Assembly: GCA_028023455.1 (NCBI GenBank)
Contig: JAQFVV010012668.1
Location: 186,001 to 250,000, forward strand
DNA: 64,000 bases
From: Epiperipatus broadwayi
Taxonomy: Eukaryota; Onychophora; Udeonychophora; Euonychophora; Peripatidae
Reading direction: 5' to 3'
Shown here: piece after piece, positions 23,765-36,500 of the stretch
Numbering within the stretch: position 1 is the stretch's first letter
Layout: every line of letters starts with the position of its first letter
Made by a program: the position numbers and the translations under genes
Notes under the pieces: model-generated
Database searches by the model: none
Told to the model about the DNA's origin: nothing
The model's input: only the letters and a program-made list of their open reading frames with translations

Positions 23765-25171
23765 TTCTTAGTCATGAAATCCATATTACATTTAATGGTA
23801 GAACATCACTTTTCTTCTCTCCCTACCAATCCATACCTCAAGGATCTCCACTCAGTTCATTATTATTTATGTTCTACATTAACCCTCTCATAAACAAAAT
23901 ATAACAAAAATTACAAGGAATCCAAAATTCCACACACTGGACTATATATACCATTTATTGCACACACGGATGATTTACCTACTCTGGAAAAAATACTTAA
24001 TGAATACACCCTCAAATATAAACTCAAAATCAATATTAACAAAACATCAGATTGGTTTCTTTACACTGGCAAGACAAACACATAAGTTTATCATGAGAAA
24101 TCAACTAATTTTCTTGGATTTCCTTTCTACTTAGGGCTGTCTGAAATGAGACAAAAGATTCAGAAAAAACTGAAGGATGATGCTGAATGTTCAACCACTT
24201 CTCTTTCCAAAACATACCTCTCACTATATGCAAAAGTTTGCCTTTTCAATCAGCTTGTAACTACAAAAATAACCTATTACTCACCAATTATAAATTTCAC
24301 CAAATCTTTCACTTCATTCATTTACTCACTCTGCAGCAAGCTGTTATGGCGCAGAAAAATAGTCTCCATCTCTATAAAATGACTTAATCTTCCAACAACC
24401 AGAAATGGATTAGGTCTTCACTCTATTCAAATTTTTCACAAACAAAAAGTATTAATCTCCTGGCTGCTCTGATAAGAAGTTTTCCAGCTCTCGAATGCAT
24501 CCTTCAAATAACACCCACAGACTAACCACCACCTTCACTCAGATATTTGTCTTTGCTCATAAACCAACTTCAAAGCATTTATGATCAGGTGTCTTTTTTG
24601 GTGTGGGTAGATACACCTATTGGATTATTTATAATATGCTATACCCAGACATAACTACAGATCTTCACTCATCTATGCTAAATATGAACAATAGTCATTT
24701 GATGCAGCGATTTAAAAATGGTCATTGGAACCCAAATTTTTTGACTTTCTTTAAAGGTAAATCTTCATGCTTTACCTACCTCCTACTTCAGTAAATACCA
24801 CAGGTTTTACAACAAAATTGATGCTTTTTGTTTTTTGTGCCACAGGGAAGAAGAAACACAACAGCACCTATTTCACACCTGCACAACTCTAGCAAATACC
24901 CGAGAAATTTATGATTAAACACATATAGACAAAATAACATTACACTTGATAACCTAATAAAGACACTCAGTAAAGGCTCAATACCAGCAGTTCATGCAGC
25001 AACTTTTTGTTTATATAATTTCTGGTGCACCAGATGTACTTTCTGCCTTGGAGACAATACCACAAAACACCCAACCACATTCTCTAATAAGCTCAAACAA
25101 CTGAAGGCCAGAGATGGCAAAATTGCACACCTAGATATATTTGCTGCTACATGGTCACTATTAAAAACCTG
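23765..25171 (+). pseudogene. LINE ORF2, 3' part: RT palm/thumb and C-terminal zinc-binding motif
   Basis: Continuation of the LINE interrupted at 21684. Reads IPQGSPLSSLLFMFYINPL (about 23835-23892), the RT QG-S-P-L-S motif, then FIAHTDDLPTL (about 23951-23983) where YADD is expected (Tyr-Ala replaced by His-Thr; the two Asp remain), NFLGFPFYL, a thumb region ending LLWRRKI (24346), and a C-terminal Cys-x2-Cys...His...Cys motif CFLCHREEETQQHLFHTC (about 24829-24882). The frame ends at LLKT followed by a stop at about 25171. Several frameshifts. Confidence 0.88.
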
Positions 25172-25386
25172 AGACAAACCATAACCTCAGAAAACAAATT
25201 ATGACTTTTAATTTATTTTTTTTGTTATTGTTTTACATACCCCCTTTTTAACAATTTTTTTTGTTTGATCCAAAGCCATATAGTTTTAAACTATGTATTT
25301 TCAACAATGTAATTTTTGGTAAACAACAAATTCATGTAATCTATTTTTGTACAATAAAGTATATTATTGAAACATAATAAAAAAGG
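25172..25386 (+). mobile_element. LINE 3' untranslated region and tail
   Basis: Follows the ORF2 stop and contains AATAAA (25353-25358) and an A-rich end. The exact insertion boundary was not resolved. Confidence 0.6.
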
Positions 25387-25389
25387 TTA

Positions 25390-26050
25390 ATACCCTTTTT
25401 GAACTAAAAGAACATATAATTCTAAATATAAATATTATTTAAAAATTAATAAGAAAAATTACTATAATTATCAAATACATTGACATGCGGCTAACATAAT
25501 AGTTCTATTATAAATTGCTACAGTTTATTTTAAAATATATCTAAGAAAACAGTCAATAGATGCATGGTAAATACTTAGTTATTCTCAAAATTAGTATTAT
25601 CAATTACAGCTCTATTTTTTAAGTTTAAAATTGATGATCAAATGTTAAAAGATTTTCTTTTAAATTTAAAAAGCTACTTACAAACCTGTGTTAATTAGCC
25701 AATGTCTTCTTTACCTGTTGAAAATAAATTTTATTTATTTTCTAAATAATTTTATTGAGGTATTATATGTGGTTACAAAATTAAACTTTTGTTAGAAATG
25801 TGAAATACATTTGAGAAAATTAAATTACCAAGTACATATGTGTTAGTAAAGGATAGATTAATTCAAGTTTAAACATCAGAAATTTGGTTTATTAAAGTCT
25901 GTCTTGGAATCTGGAAGAGCTTCCATGTTTCTTCGTATAAAAATTTTGTCAAAAAGGTTCTATCCCTTTCCTTAATTTTTTTTAATTAGATGGACAAAAA
26001 ATATCTGCATTTGGCTGGGGGAACATGAATTGATTCTTATATCTCACCAG
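25390..26050. other. No recognisable gene
   Basis: AT-rich sequence between two LINE pieces; nothing recognisable. Confidence 0.55.
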
Positions 26051-26410
26051 CTAAATGAAGTATGTTAAAAAAATAGACAATCTAATGATTGGAATGTCCT
26101 TATTTAAGATGCAGTCCTTGAGATAAATTATTTTGTAATAGTCAATTTTAGAGTTTTGATATATAAATGTCTTAATCTTGCCAAGTCCATTGCATGTATG
26201 GATAATGTGATCAAATGTCTCTTCATATCTGAGACAATTGGGGCACATCTGCCTTTTGTAATGCACAAACCAGTTAATAAAGCCCCTAGGTTGGCCCAAG
26301 GCCCCAGAACTTGAATAGCATGGTGATTTTATTGTTGGTGAACCTGAGCCTAGGCTTTATTATGTTAGGCTTGGGATTAATTAAGAGGTGGGCATTCCAA
26401 ATTGTTATTT
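26051..26410 (-). pseudogene. LINE ORF2 C-terminal fragment
   Basis: Minus-strand frames read INPKPNIIKPRLRFTNN and MLFKFWGLGP, then MCPNCLRYEETFDHIIHTCN (about 26200-26250). The C-x2-C...E...H-x4-C pattern is the zinc-binding motif after the RT in many LINEs and resembles the motif at 24829-24882 (same spacing class). Only the 3' end is present, consistent with 5' truncation at integration, and it has frameshifts. Confidence 0.65.
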
Positions 26411-27610
26411 TGTTTTTAAAGGTGCCCTCAGAGTTATTGCTATGTTGATTCAAAATGTGGAGTATTTGATCTTAATTTAAATGAGACAAGTCAAGCTCTA
26501 GATAGTAATTTGTTCAGGTATTACTGGCAAAGTAAATGCTTTGAGATGCAGAAAATAGTGAGCCGTGGATATGAAGGTTAATTTAACTCCGATAGTCTTT
26601 TGTTTTCCAGCTATCAATTTAAAAAATGAATAAATAAAGCATGAGCCACCAAATTTGTCAACTTTGTTTTATATCAGTTCTCCCAAGTTATCAAAATAAA
26701 CAAGAAATTACAGCAACTTTGCAAAATTTTTAAATGACCTTTAAATATGGTTTTGTGTTCTAAAACATTTTGAAAATATTTTCTAGATGTGATTAGAATA
26801 CAATTTTAGTAAATTCTAAATAATAATTATTTAAAAGATTTAAATATTTGTATATGTAAAAATTGTATTAATAAATTATTATGTCACCTCACATTTAAAT
26901 AACAACTTAATGAATTCAAAATACCCCCCCCCCCTTTCATTACAAAATATTATTGTTCTCTTAAACATAATTTAGTTAAAAATAAAGTTAAATTTAAAAC
27001 AAAAATAAGAAAACAATGAAATCACATAATTTTTTCCATTATTCTTGAATTCATTATATTTAAATTTCAATCTAAATATATGTGTTAATATTTACTTAAA
27101 ATATCATTTATATACACTCTCTCGATAATACATGTGTGCATGTGTGAATATTTGTGGAAAGTGTTACTTTTATAATAAAAATCAAGACACACATTTATAT
27201 AAAACATTTTCAGATTTTCCTTTTGCAGAGTAAAATTCTGATACATTGTCTAAAATAAATTGAATACATTATTGCAATGAAAATCCAAATAAATGTATCT
27301 AAGATAAGAATTTGTATATGATGATCCTTAATTAATATGCTAACATTTTTTTATAAATTTTTATATTGAATATAGACCACTAACTTATGCTTAGAATATA
27401 TATAAACAAAGTAGTTTTTGAGTTAAACCATGTGTTATTTTTGCTCACTACCCAACATATCGATGAAATCGCATGTGCCATTATCAAGATTAACATTTCA
27501 AAGAAAAATCATTAGATCTCAAATAGTAATGAGATTGATGTGAGGTAAACATCAATTCTAACATAGCTCAATGTATATGATATAAGCAAAGGGAATAAAT
27601 CACCTTCCTT
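26411..27610. other. No recognisable gene
   Basis: AT-rich, with a run of about 11 C near 26924-26934. Nothing coding is recognisable. Confidence 0.55.
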
Positions 27611-27612
27611 CA

Positions 27613-27850
27613 AGCTCTTTACATGTTGAACAAATGATAAAGAATAGAATAAATCCACCTATTCATGGAGTTCTGATGTTAAAACACATTGTTGATAATA
27701 ACTACTAATTGCATTTATCATCTGGCTGATGTATTAATTTCACTCTGAATTACTAACAATGTTGATAAAAGTATGCTGATAGACATTAGAGCTCCAAGAA
27801 TAGGTATACTAATTTTATTCTTGATCCTTTGTTCAACATTTAGAGTGCTT
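27613..27850. mobile_element. Foldback element
   Basis: Left arm ATGTTGAACAAATGATAAAG (from 27632) and CCTATTCATGGAGTTCTGATG recur inverted in the right arm 27757-27850 (ATGTTGAACAAAGGATCAAG and CCTATTCTTGGAGCTCTAATG on the minus strand). Arms about 95 bp at roughly 75-80% identity by eye, with a partly self-complementary centre. Non-coding; class unknown. Confidence 0.6.
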
Positions 27851-28420
27851 TTAACTTATAGGTTAAGGGAGGGTAATTTATATAACAATTATTAATTATT
27901 TTAAATCTTTTTCTTGTTTGCACAAATCCTAAATATAACTTACTTTTATCTAATACACTAAAAAATGTAACACCTTCTATAGAAGGCAATATTATAGCAA
28001 AATACTATTACTAATGCTAATGTTACTGCTCCTGTTTCTACTACTTCCCCATCTTGCCTACAGTCATCTTTTCAAATTAAAAGAATGGACAAAATTAGAT
28101 TTGTACAATATTAAAAATTTGTTTATGCTTTCTCTTATCTCATCAGTTGCATTGAAAGAAGTCTAGAAAAACCCTGATAAGAATTATGTCAGTGAAAAGC
28201 ACATTGGTACTTTGCTATAGAATTTTAACATCATGTGCCTGAAGAAAGTCATACCCAAGCAATCTTACCAAAATTAATTTTAATTATAACTGCTTTAACA
28301 CTGAAGTATTTGAATTCTAAACATGAGTGTTAATATGTGTAATAAAGAAAATGGAAGTAAATTGAATAATATAAAATCTTCACACTCTTATTCCAAGATG
28401 CTTAAGATTAATCTATATAA
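27851..28420. other. No recognisable gene
   Basis: AT-rich, nothing recognisable. Confidence 0.55.
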
Positions 28421-28424
28421 TTGA

Positions 28425-28535
28425 ATTTTTTTCCTCATATGTCAAAGCATTGGGCAGGAAGTGAACCTACGACAATTGTCTGCAAGCAACTGCTTGCTTG
28501 CAAAGCAGATGTGCTGACCTCTCGGCTTGGGTCTT
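28425..28535 (-). mobile_element. tRNA-derived SINE, second head type, copy 1
   Basis: Read on the minus strand: A-box-like AGCCGAGAGGTCAGC, anticodon-like CTTTGCAAG, B box GGTTCACTTCC, then GCTTTGACATATG and an A-rich tail. It matches 33398-33508 and shares its 3' tail TTTGACATATG with the tRNA-Gly mini-SINEs. The long segment between anticodon arm and T arm suggests a type-II tRNA ancestor (Leu/Ser). Target duplication is not clear. Confidence 0.7.
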
Positions 28536-28545
28536 GGATTGAGAG

Positions 28546-30530
28546 TTTCCTAACATTCAATAAAAACAACATTGATTGAATATAACACTATAGTGAAAGT
28601 GTAAAGGGTTGATTACCTTCTGTTTAAAAAATTATATTTGATTTTTTAAAAAAAAGACAGCAAAAAAAAAAAAAAAATCAAAAAATCTTTGTAAATAAAT
28701 TTAAGTAATTATTAATATACTGAACTAAGCAAGTGGATTTAATATAAACTTTCAAACAACTTCATACCAAACATAAGTATGTACAGTGAGTGAGCTTGAA
28801 AATTATTTGTGTATCTTTTGAAAATATAATTTTTATAAGGGAATTGAAAAAGACTGCAAAACTGAAAAAATAATCAAATTTTTCAAAATATTGTGTGACA
28901 CAAATGCTAATATATAAAAAAGGCAGATTAGAAAATGCATAAGTTATAGAAATAATGCTTTAGATACTTAGCAGATATATGAAAGACTATTTCAGCAAAA
29001 TCTTTCTATTACGTAGGGAAAGTGTGATCAATGCTTAGAATCATAGTACAGTCTAATATGCAAAAATAATACTATGATCTGCAATATTATGATATTAGGA
29101 TTCAAATCAGGTAAGCAAAATTATTTTTGAGAGGCTTATGATTTTTTTTTTGGCAACTGACCCATAATTAATTAATCTGACCAGTCATCGTTTGAAACTA
29201 AATGTATATCTAGCTATTCTTAACTAGGGAAGTAAAACAATATGGATAAACGCAAAACTCGGGAAATTGATAAGCTTTTTCTGACTAGCTTTTTTTTTAA
29301 TTGTTCCTCTGTGAATGGGATGTTGAAGAGGTCTTTGCCATGCTATGATACTTATGAGAAAAAGAGCTGTTTTTATCTTTACATTTAAAAAAGGTTGATA
29401 AAAACAAGAAAGCAATTCATCAAAAACATTGTGTGAAACGTGGTTATATGTAGTTAAAAGAAATGTAAGTCTTTTCAAATTCCATAAAGTGTAGAATAAA
29501 GATATATTAAAAGAAACTAAAGGAAAGCCAATTTAATGAGACGATTACATTATTATATCAACTGAACAATATCAATTGATTTTAAAACATAGAATAATTG
29601 GGGGTGGGGGACTTGAAATGATAGAATGGATAAAAGCTTTTAATTGATGTTCAAACAGAAAAAAATTCATTCGAAGAGCAAAAATCTAACTTCGTAATAG
29701 ATATCATGAGAAGTAAACCATGTTACCTATCAATTTTTGGGTTGAGAAATGTATGTGTATATTCATATAATTTTACTATAAATTTATCATATTGGTATTC
29801 ATACTTTAACATAGAGCTATTCGCAATAATTTGTTTTCAATAAACATTTAAATAATTATTATTTTTATTAAGTTAGCAAATATTATATATTTAGATATTT
29901 CTATTATCGTTGATATAGACTTTAAATTTAATAAATTATAAAGATGTTATTGATATTTTTGTATAAACATAGATATATTTGATTGTTATGCAAGACTTTC
30001 ATCTTTTTTTTCTTCTTGTGCCAATGCTAATTTATCTTTGTAACTTTTACAAACAGTCTACACTTTTCTTTACTTCAAACATATAGATAAAGATATCAAA
30101 ATAACTCCATCATAGCACTCAAGATTAGTTGATGACGTCTCGTTGACTGCAATGAATTCTAGGAGCTATTAGTAAATATTTCTAGTGTCAGCATATTTAT
30201 GTTTGAAGCATGCTAAAATGTATTTTGATTATTATTATTATTTTTTTAGAAATACAGATAGACAGACAGACATTAGATATTCAGATAGATAGATAAATGG
30301 ATAGATAGAATAATAGACAAATAGGCATACACACAAATAGATTATAGATAAATGAATACATGGAAATATATAAGTAATTAAAATATATTTAAATAAAATA
30401 TTGCGGGACAAATACTTGTAACATCCCTCTAATAAAAAAACATTAGAGAAAACAATGTTTTACAGGATGATTAATTTTTATTTGGTGGTGATTTATGTTT
30501 TTTCAACTTTGATTTAATTTTGGCTGAGGA
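28546..30530. repeat. Gene-free stretch with GATA/GACA microsatellite at 30255-30335
   Basis: No gene recognised. An 84-codon minus-strand frame (29224-29478) has no recognisable domain. At 30255-30335 lies an imperfect tetranucleotide tract of GATA and GACA units. Confidence 0.55.
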
Positions 30531-30540
30531 TAAGTAAGTA

Positions 30541-30634
30541 GTCAAGCGTTGGTGGCCTAGCGGTTAGCATATCTGCATTCCAAGCAGCTGGCCCGGGTTC
30601 GCTTCCCGGTCAACGCTTTGACATATGAAAAAAA
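30541..30634 (+). mobile_element. tRNA-Gly-derived mini-SINE, copy 2 (well preserved)
   Basis: A nearly perfect tRNA-Gly(TCC) (30546-30616, 71 nt) with acceptor GCGTTGG, A box TGGCCTAGCGG, anticodon TCC at 30579-30581 and B box GGTTCGCTTCC, flanked by GTCAA and TTTGACATATG plus an A tail. Target duplication AAGTAAGTA (30532-30540 and 30635-30643). The outer GTCAA/TTGAC can extend the acceptor stem. Because the tail and duplication are present it is a retroposon, not a primary tRNA gene, though the internal promoter looks intact. Confidence 0.92.
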
Positions 30635-30761
30635 AAGTAAGTATTCAATTAGTGACAAATAATTAGATAATTAGTTAGTTAAGTTGCTAATGGATTGCCT
30701 GAAAAATAAAATTCTTCGTTTAAAAGTTTCCAGTTACTTGGAAAAATGCTCAATATCTTCT

Positions 30762-30822
30762 CTGATTTGCGTTCTAGGTCACCTGCATGAGAGACAGATA
30801 TACTAATCATTATACCACAGGA
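30762..30822 (-). pseudogene. tRNA-like relic (Glu/Asp type)
   Basis: On the minus strand TCCTGTGGTATAATGATTAG, then an anticodon arm with CTC in the loop (CTGTCTCTCATGCAG). The T arm is degenerate (expected GTTC region reads TAGAAC). Similar to tRNA-Glu(CTC) or tRNA-Asp; probably a tRNA pseudogene or SINE head. Confidence 0.5.
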
Positions 30823-30834
30823 CTCTAAAAGGCA

Positions 30835-33383
30835 ATTCTGATAATAAAAGTATTTTGTAATCTCTATAATTCTATTTCTACTCTAATTTATATTTTTAAA
30901 TAATTAAAATACACAGAAGAAAAGTAGAAAAACAATTCTGCTCTTACTAAAACGGCACAAACAGTTGTTATTGTAGGTATTCTGTAGTGCAATAACAAAT
31001 TTATAAGAATTCAGTGAAAAACAGAAAAGCAATTTTTATAATTTAAAAATATATACATATTCACAAAAATACAATAATAATATCTTTTGTGGAAATTTTC
31101 AAAGACTTTTAAATTTAATAAAAATACATATATATTAAATAAACAAAAAACTGACAAAATCTGCAAAAAAGTTAAAATAAAGATGTCTCAAGAGTAGCCA
31201 TTTACATCAACATATAAAAAAAAAGCATAAAAAATATGCAGATCCTGCTAATAATATTCTGTTCATTTAAACATTGATTTACTAATTCAATCCCCTGATA
31301 TTGACTAGACATTATATCAGAATTATATCTTTCTCATCCTTACTTTTTTTCTTTTTCCCTTCTTTTTAATCTTCATTCTTTTCATATCCTTCTCTTTTCG
31401 TTTTCTCTCTCATTTTTCTTTTCCATTCTTCACACTTTATTTCTTCTCTGTGTCTCCTCATTTCTTTTTCTTTGCTTTCATCTAACCCCTCTCTTGTTAT
31501 TTCTCTTATCTTTTGGGGTTAAGAATATATTAAATTAGAACTTTCTCTTTTTTTCCCTTTTTTTTTTGTTTCTATCTTTCCAGTTAAGTAGAATAAACTC
31601 AGTGCTTTATCTTTCTTTTCCTCTTTTTCCTCTCTCTTTTCCTGAAACTATTTATTCCTCTTTTCTTCATTCTCTCTCCTCTCTTTTCATCTCTTTCTTA
31701 ATTTCTCCTCTTCTTCTCTCTTCACTTTTTACCTCCCTATTTTACATTCTTTCTTTTTTCTTCATCCTTATTTTCCTCAATTTTCTCTTATTTCACTCTT
31801 CTTCCTTTTCTTTTTTCTTTATTTTATCTTTCATACTTTTTAAAATTAACTATTATTTTTATTGTGACTACTTGTTTTTAGGTGCAAATGTGTATGTTTT
31901 AATAATACAGTACTTATATTTTAATTGTTGAACAATGAATTGACAATATAAAGTTCATTGAAAATTTACATTCATGATAAACATAATAGAATATCTTTGA
32001 TCATCATCTTTAATGACTACATTATATTGTAGCTTATAAATTGATGCTTATTTGAATAATGCAACTATACTCTATTATTTATTGTTTTTCAATTGTGTTT
32101 TTTTTATGTAATATTATTATTATTATAGTTTCAAATATTTCTTGCTTCCAATATATATTTTTAACATTTGCCTAACTATCAATTCAAATTAATTCAGTCC
32201 ATTATGACATTTCTCATGTTTATTTTATATTATTTTTTCATTATCCTATTTATATGAAGGTCTAAAATAAGGTGGTAAAATAAATTGCAGTAAAAAGATG
32301 GAATACACTGGCAAATTACGATTGATGATTATATACTATCATTTGATCTTATTACTCTATTATCTAATTACTCATTTTATTTCCAAACCCATATATGCAC
32401 ACATACTTTTTAATATATATTTTTAATAATTTATTTCTGTCCTCTTAAATAATTAACTGCATCAATATTAAGTTATCTTTCATTATAAAGTATTTTGTTT
32501 ATATATATATATCATGTTCAGCTTTAAGTAAATTACATTTTATATGAAGCTTCAGATATCTAGATGACTTCAAGGGAATTCTATTTGAAGTTTCAAATAT
32601 TTAATTCAATTTAAGGAATTTGTTTTTGTTTGTTTATTTGTTTAGATTCTGTCTTGAAAAAGTAACCAAAATTTTCAATGACTAATTTAAATAGGAAATG
32701 GGTTCTAATTGGTTAATACAAATTTGATTAAAATACTGATTGAAATATGAATAATTTATTTCATCCATTCAGTTGAAATCTGAATACTTTAAAATCCCAA
32801 AATAACTTTATCTTGCTATTAGTTTATTTCTCTAGGACTTTTGATCCTTTAAAATTTGCTTCTCATATTAGTAGATATACTATATAACATCTTATAAAAA
32901 ATATATTTGTATAAATGGTTATAGCCATTGCAACTCCAATAGAAAAAGATAAAGAAAAAAGATAAAGACACAAAATAATAATATTAATATTAATTTATTT
33001 ACTTTATTAAACAAACATCATATAAAAAAATAGAATAACTCCAAACAACAGAACTTGTGCAAGGATTATTCATAAAAATCATTATATTCCAAAATAATTA
33101 TAAAAAACATATAGAGAATAACTTATTAAAATTAATATAAACAATAAATATAAGTATAGCAAATAGATATAAAAATTAATTTAAAAAATAAAGAATATAC
33201 ATATTAATCATGTGTAGTGCAAACAAATGTTAAAACAATAATAATAGTAAAGATATTGTTACTGATAATACTTTAATCAACATTTCAAACATTTTTTAAA
33301 TAAATAAAAGATAAATGATCAACATCTATTGAATAGTCAGCAACAAAAGAATTAAACAATCTGATACTATTGTAAGTAAATTG
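30835..33383. repeat. Gene-free stretch with a long polypyrimidine tract at 31318-31830
   Basis: About 500 bp of almost pure C+T on the plus strand (31318-31830). A 121-codon frame across it (31566-31931) is a by-product of this composition. The rest is AT-rich with nothing recognisable. Confidence 0.7.
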
Positions 33384-33397
33384 CCTACGACTACTTT

Positions 33398-33508
33398 TTT
33401 TTTATATGTCATAGCATCGTCTGTGAGGCGAACCTGCAACACCTGTCTGCAACCAACTGCTTGCTTGCAAAGTTGCTACATTGACTTCTCGGCTAACAAT
33501 GCTTGACA
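33398..33508 (-). mobile_element. tRNA-derived SINE, second head type, copy 2
   Basis: Minus strand: GTCAAGCATTGTTAGCCG at the 5' end, AACTTTGCAAGC anticodon-like region, B box GGTTCGCC, then GCTATGACATATA and a tail of 8-11 A. Flanked by 14-bp duplications CCTACGACTACTTT (33384-33397) and CCTATGACTACTTT (33509-33522), one mismatch. Same family as 28425-28535. Confidence 0.85.
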
Positions 33509-33522
33509 CCTATGACTACTTT

Positions 33523-36500
33523 CCAAGTAAAAACTTGTTAATGGCAAATAAAAATTCTTAGGTAAGTAAATATTTAAAAGAGTTACTTTATATACAAAAT
33601 ACTTGTGCTGAATTATTCTTATAAAAATCTTCAACTTCCAACTTATTCATCATTTTGGAAGTGATTTGCAACAAGTATTCATTATTTGATAAGGAATACC
33701 TTGTGACTTAATTTTAAAAGCCATTTAAAATTTTTCCAAAGTCTTCACTTTATCCTTTGATAAAGATATATTTTTATCATATGCTTTACAAGTATTAGAT
33801 AAATAAGAAATCTGATTCTTACCATCAATATTTTGATTCAACATATTTAAAATTGACTCACATTTTTGAAATTGTTTATGCAAACTCTAATAATGCATTA
33901 TGAATTACTGATAATAATTGCATTCTCTCTATAATCTATTGCAAAGCTGAGTCATTCAATGTAATGATAGAATTAAATTCACTTTAGAGATAGAAAAAGA
34001 GTATTTACAATAAAAACATCTTCAGGCTTGCTTACTCATAGGTCAAAAATTTGAAAGACCATGGGAGATGCAAAACATTTTCATGTTATCTATACAAATG
34101 TATATTCATGTAGACCATTTAAGCTAAATGACTTACATGTCTTAGTGCAATGTTAGAATGGTAAACTTTTAATCCTAGAATGCATGATTTATGGATAAGC
34201 TCTGTCATACATGATGCTTGAATTTCTTATGAATTCCTTAGGCATAAGCCATTCAGTTATTGTTATTTCAATCCAAGGGCTAAAGTCAGGCTTCTAATAA
34301 ATATCTTAGATGGCATATAGCTGAATAATCTTTAGATATGATGATTAACTATGAATAAAGAACAATCACTACCTGACTATCTTCTGCTGTCTTATAGAAT
34401 AAAATGATGATGGATTGAAGGTTATGAACCATTTCTTATACTAACATTTTTGTTTTTTTCTCTATGTTATTGTATTTATTATCTTTAGTTACTTACCTTT
34501 TATGCTACCTCTCATTGCCCTGCACTTATTGAGATAATGAAATTTTTTGATTATGTAACAACATTTTTCTTTCAAATTTCATCAATTTTGAGAGATCAAT
34601 ACAGGGGACAGGTTTATTAGATTGTAAATAATCCATAATATTACTCATGATAATACAATCAATAACAACTCATTTGGAATTGGGAAGGATCTAAAAAAAC
34701 TAGTTAAAATGACTTTAATTGCTTGTTAAAGTAGTACAAATAATTGTAAAATCATAATGGTAATAAAATATAAAATAGTGGTAGTAAAAACTAAATACTT
34801 TTTTTAAATGTGAGTACATGAAATTCTTACTTTCCTGGAAATGTGAACACATCAATACCTAAGCAGACATCAACACTTGTAACTAAAGTGTAATTATGAG
34901 AGTTTTGCATATATGTAAATCTATTCACATTATTTATTTACATCTATATAAAAATTTACTGTCTTATAAATGGAATATAAAAAAATCAATAAACTATCAC
35001 TAGATATGTGTTTCTGTTATTCATACTAATGACACAAACTGTTTGGGAGACCAGTTAAGATACCATCAAATATAGCAACTGATACAAAAGATGTTTTAGC
35101 TAAATTACTGCTAAAATTCAATATTGAAAAAATACATTTAAATAGAAATTGATATGATGTAGTCTCAATTGATTTCCCAAACAGCTGATGAAAGTAGGTA
35201 TTATTGTCAGAAACAGATATCCTACAAAACATTAATTGATTTTTCATCAAACTTTTGCCATATATAAGACTGCAAGTTTCTATAATTTTTTTTAGAGGAT
35301 GTAAATAAATAGCATTAATACATTTCACATTTACATGGTATTTAATATATATAAGTAGTGAATAAAAACTAGTCTCTATCTTGCATGGAAGTTGTGTAAT
35401 GAAAGTTATTCAATATATCAATGTGGATATGAAAATTTAGATGTTTGATACATCTGAAGAGTGAAGTTTTTACAAAATGCATGCAATATGAAAGAGATTG
35501 ATTTGGCTTTTTTCAGTGGTGGATGTTTGCAATAAAGTGGAGATGAGAAATGAATTGATAAAGAATATTTAAAACCATAGTTACATAAGTATTATACTAA
35601 ATTCCTACTCTACATTCATTAAATATACTAAATATCCTGCTGCCATATCATAATTATATCAACAACATGTATACCATGCTTTATTTGCTGCATTTTATTA
35701 TATAAATCTAGATGATGATGATCAAACTGATAGTTGGTTACATTTTTTTTACACTACGATAATACTTTGAGAATAAAGTAACAAAATTTTATGTCTAAAG
35801 CATTTTTACAAGGTATTTCCATTTGAACACCACTTTCATTGGTTAAGGAATAACTTTAGGAACTTCTCTGGCAACCATATTATGAGAATGGTAGAATATT
35901 ATCAACTACTAATCTAATATGGTTCTTTTTCAGGGTGTGCAACAAACTATTTCTAACTGGGTTTGGACTAAAAGAAAAAGAGAATGAACAACTGGGTTTA
36001 AAAATAATATGAATTTTAACAAAAATTATTTACAACAATATTTATTAATCATTTTAATCTATTTCTATATAAATCAAATAAGTACATATTCAGGCAGAGA
36101 TGTATTCACATTGGAGAAAGGTCACTTAACTTGGTGGAATGTAACTCCACCTTCACATAATTATTTGTAATAATTAACAAACCAGTGCATGACCAAATAA
36201 TAAGAAATATAAAAAATTGACCAAATTATTAATATATCAGCTATCATAAATATTAAATATTAGGCAAGGAAAAAATGCATATCAAAATGTGTGTGTTAAT
36301 AAATTTTAAATATTAAGCAGTGAAAATTAAAATAAATTTTAATTTATGTGGTAATCACTTTTAAACGCTTTTATTCTAAATAAAATGAAGATTATCCCAT
36401 ACTTTCAGAATTTCTGATTATACATTATTTTTTATAGGTAATACATAACAGATAGATTGATCTAACTTATATTTAAAGCAATACTAGCAATTAAAAAAAT

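Noticed and set aside
28160-28200. Hammerhead-like CTGATAAG...GTGAAAA
   Set aside because: Core G replaced, no stem II of useful length and no stem I.
29224-29478. 84-codon minus-strand frame as possible transposase piece
   Set aside because: No catalytic or DNA-binding motif could be identified.
30241-30340. CRISPR-like or satellite array
   Set aside because: Imperfect GATA/GACA microsatellite only; the organism is eukaryotic.
30546-30616. Functional tRNA-Gly gene
   Set aside because: Flanked by an A tail and target duplications and repeated at 16398-16496 with the same flanks, so it is a retroposon.
31566-31931. 121-codon open frame
   Set aside because: Produced by the polypyrimidine tract (Phe/Leu/Ser only); no protein character.
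33725-33883. 51-codon minus frame with coiled-coil look
   Set aside because: Length is at chance level and no family is recognised.
35026-35328. 100-codon minus-strand frame
   Set aside because: About one such frame is expected by chance in this composition; no domain recognised.
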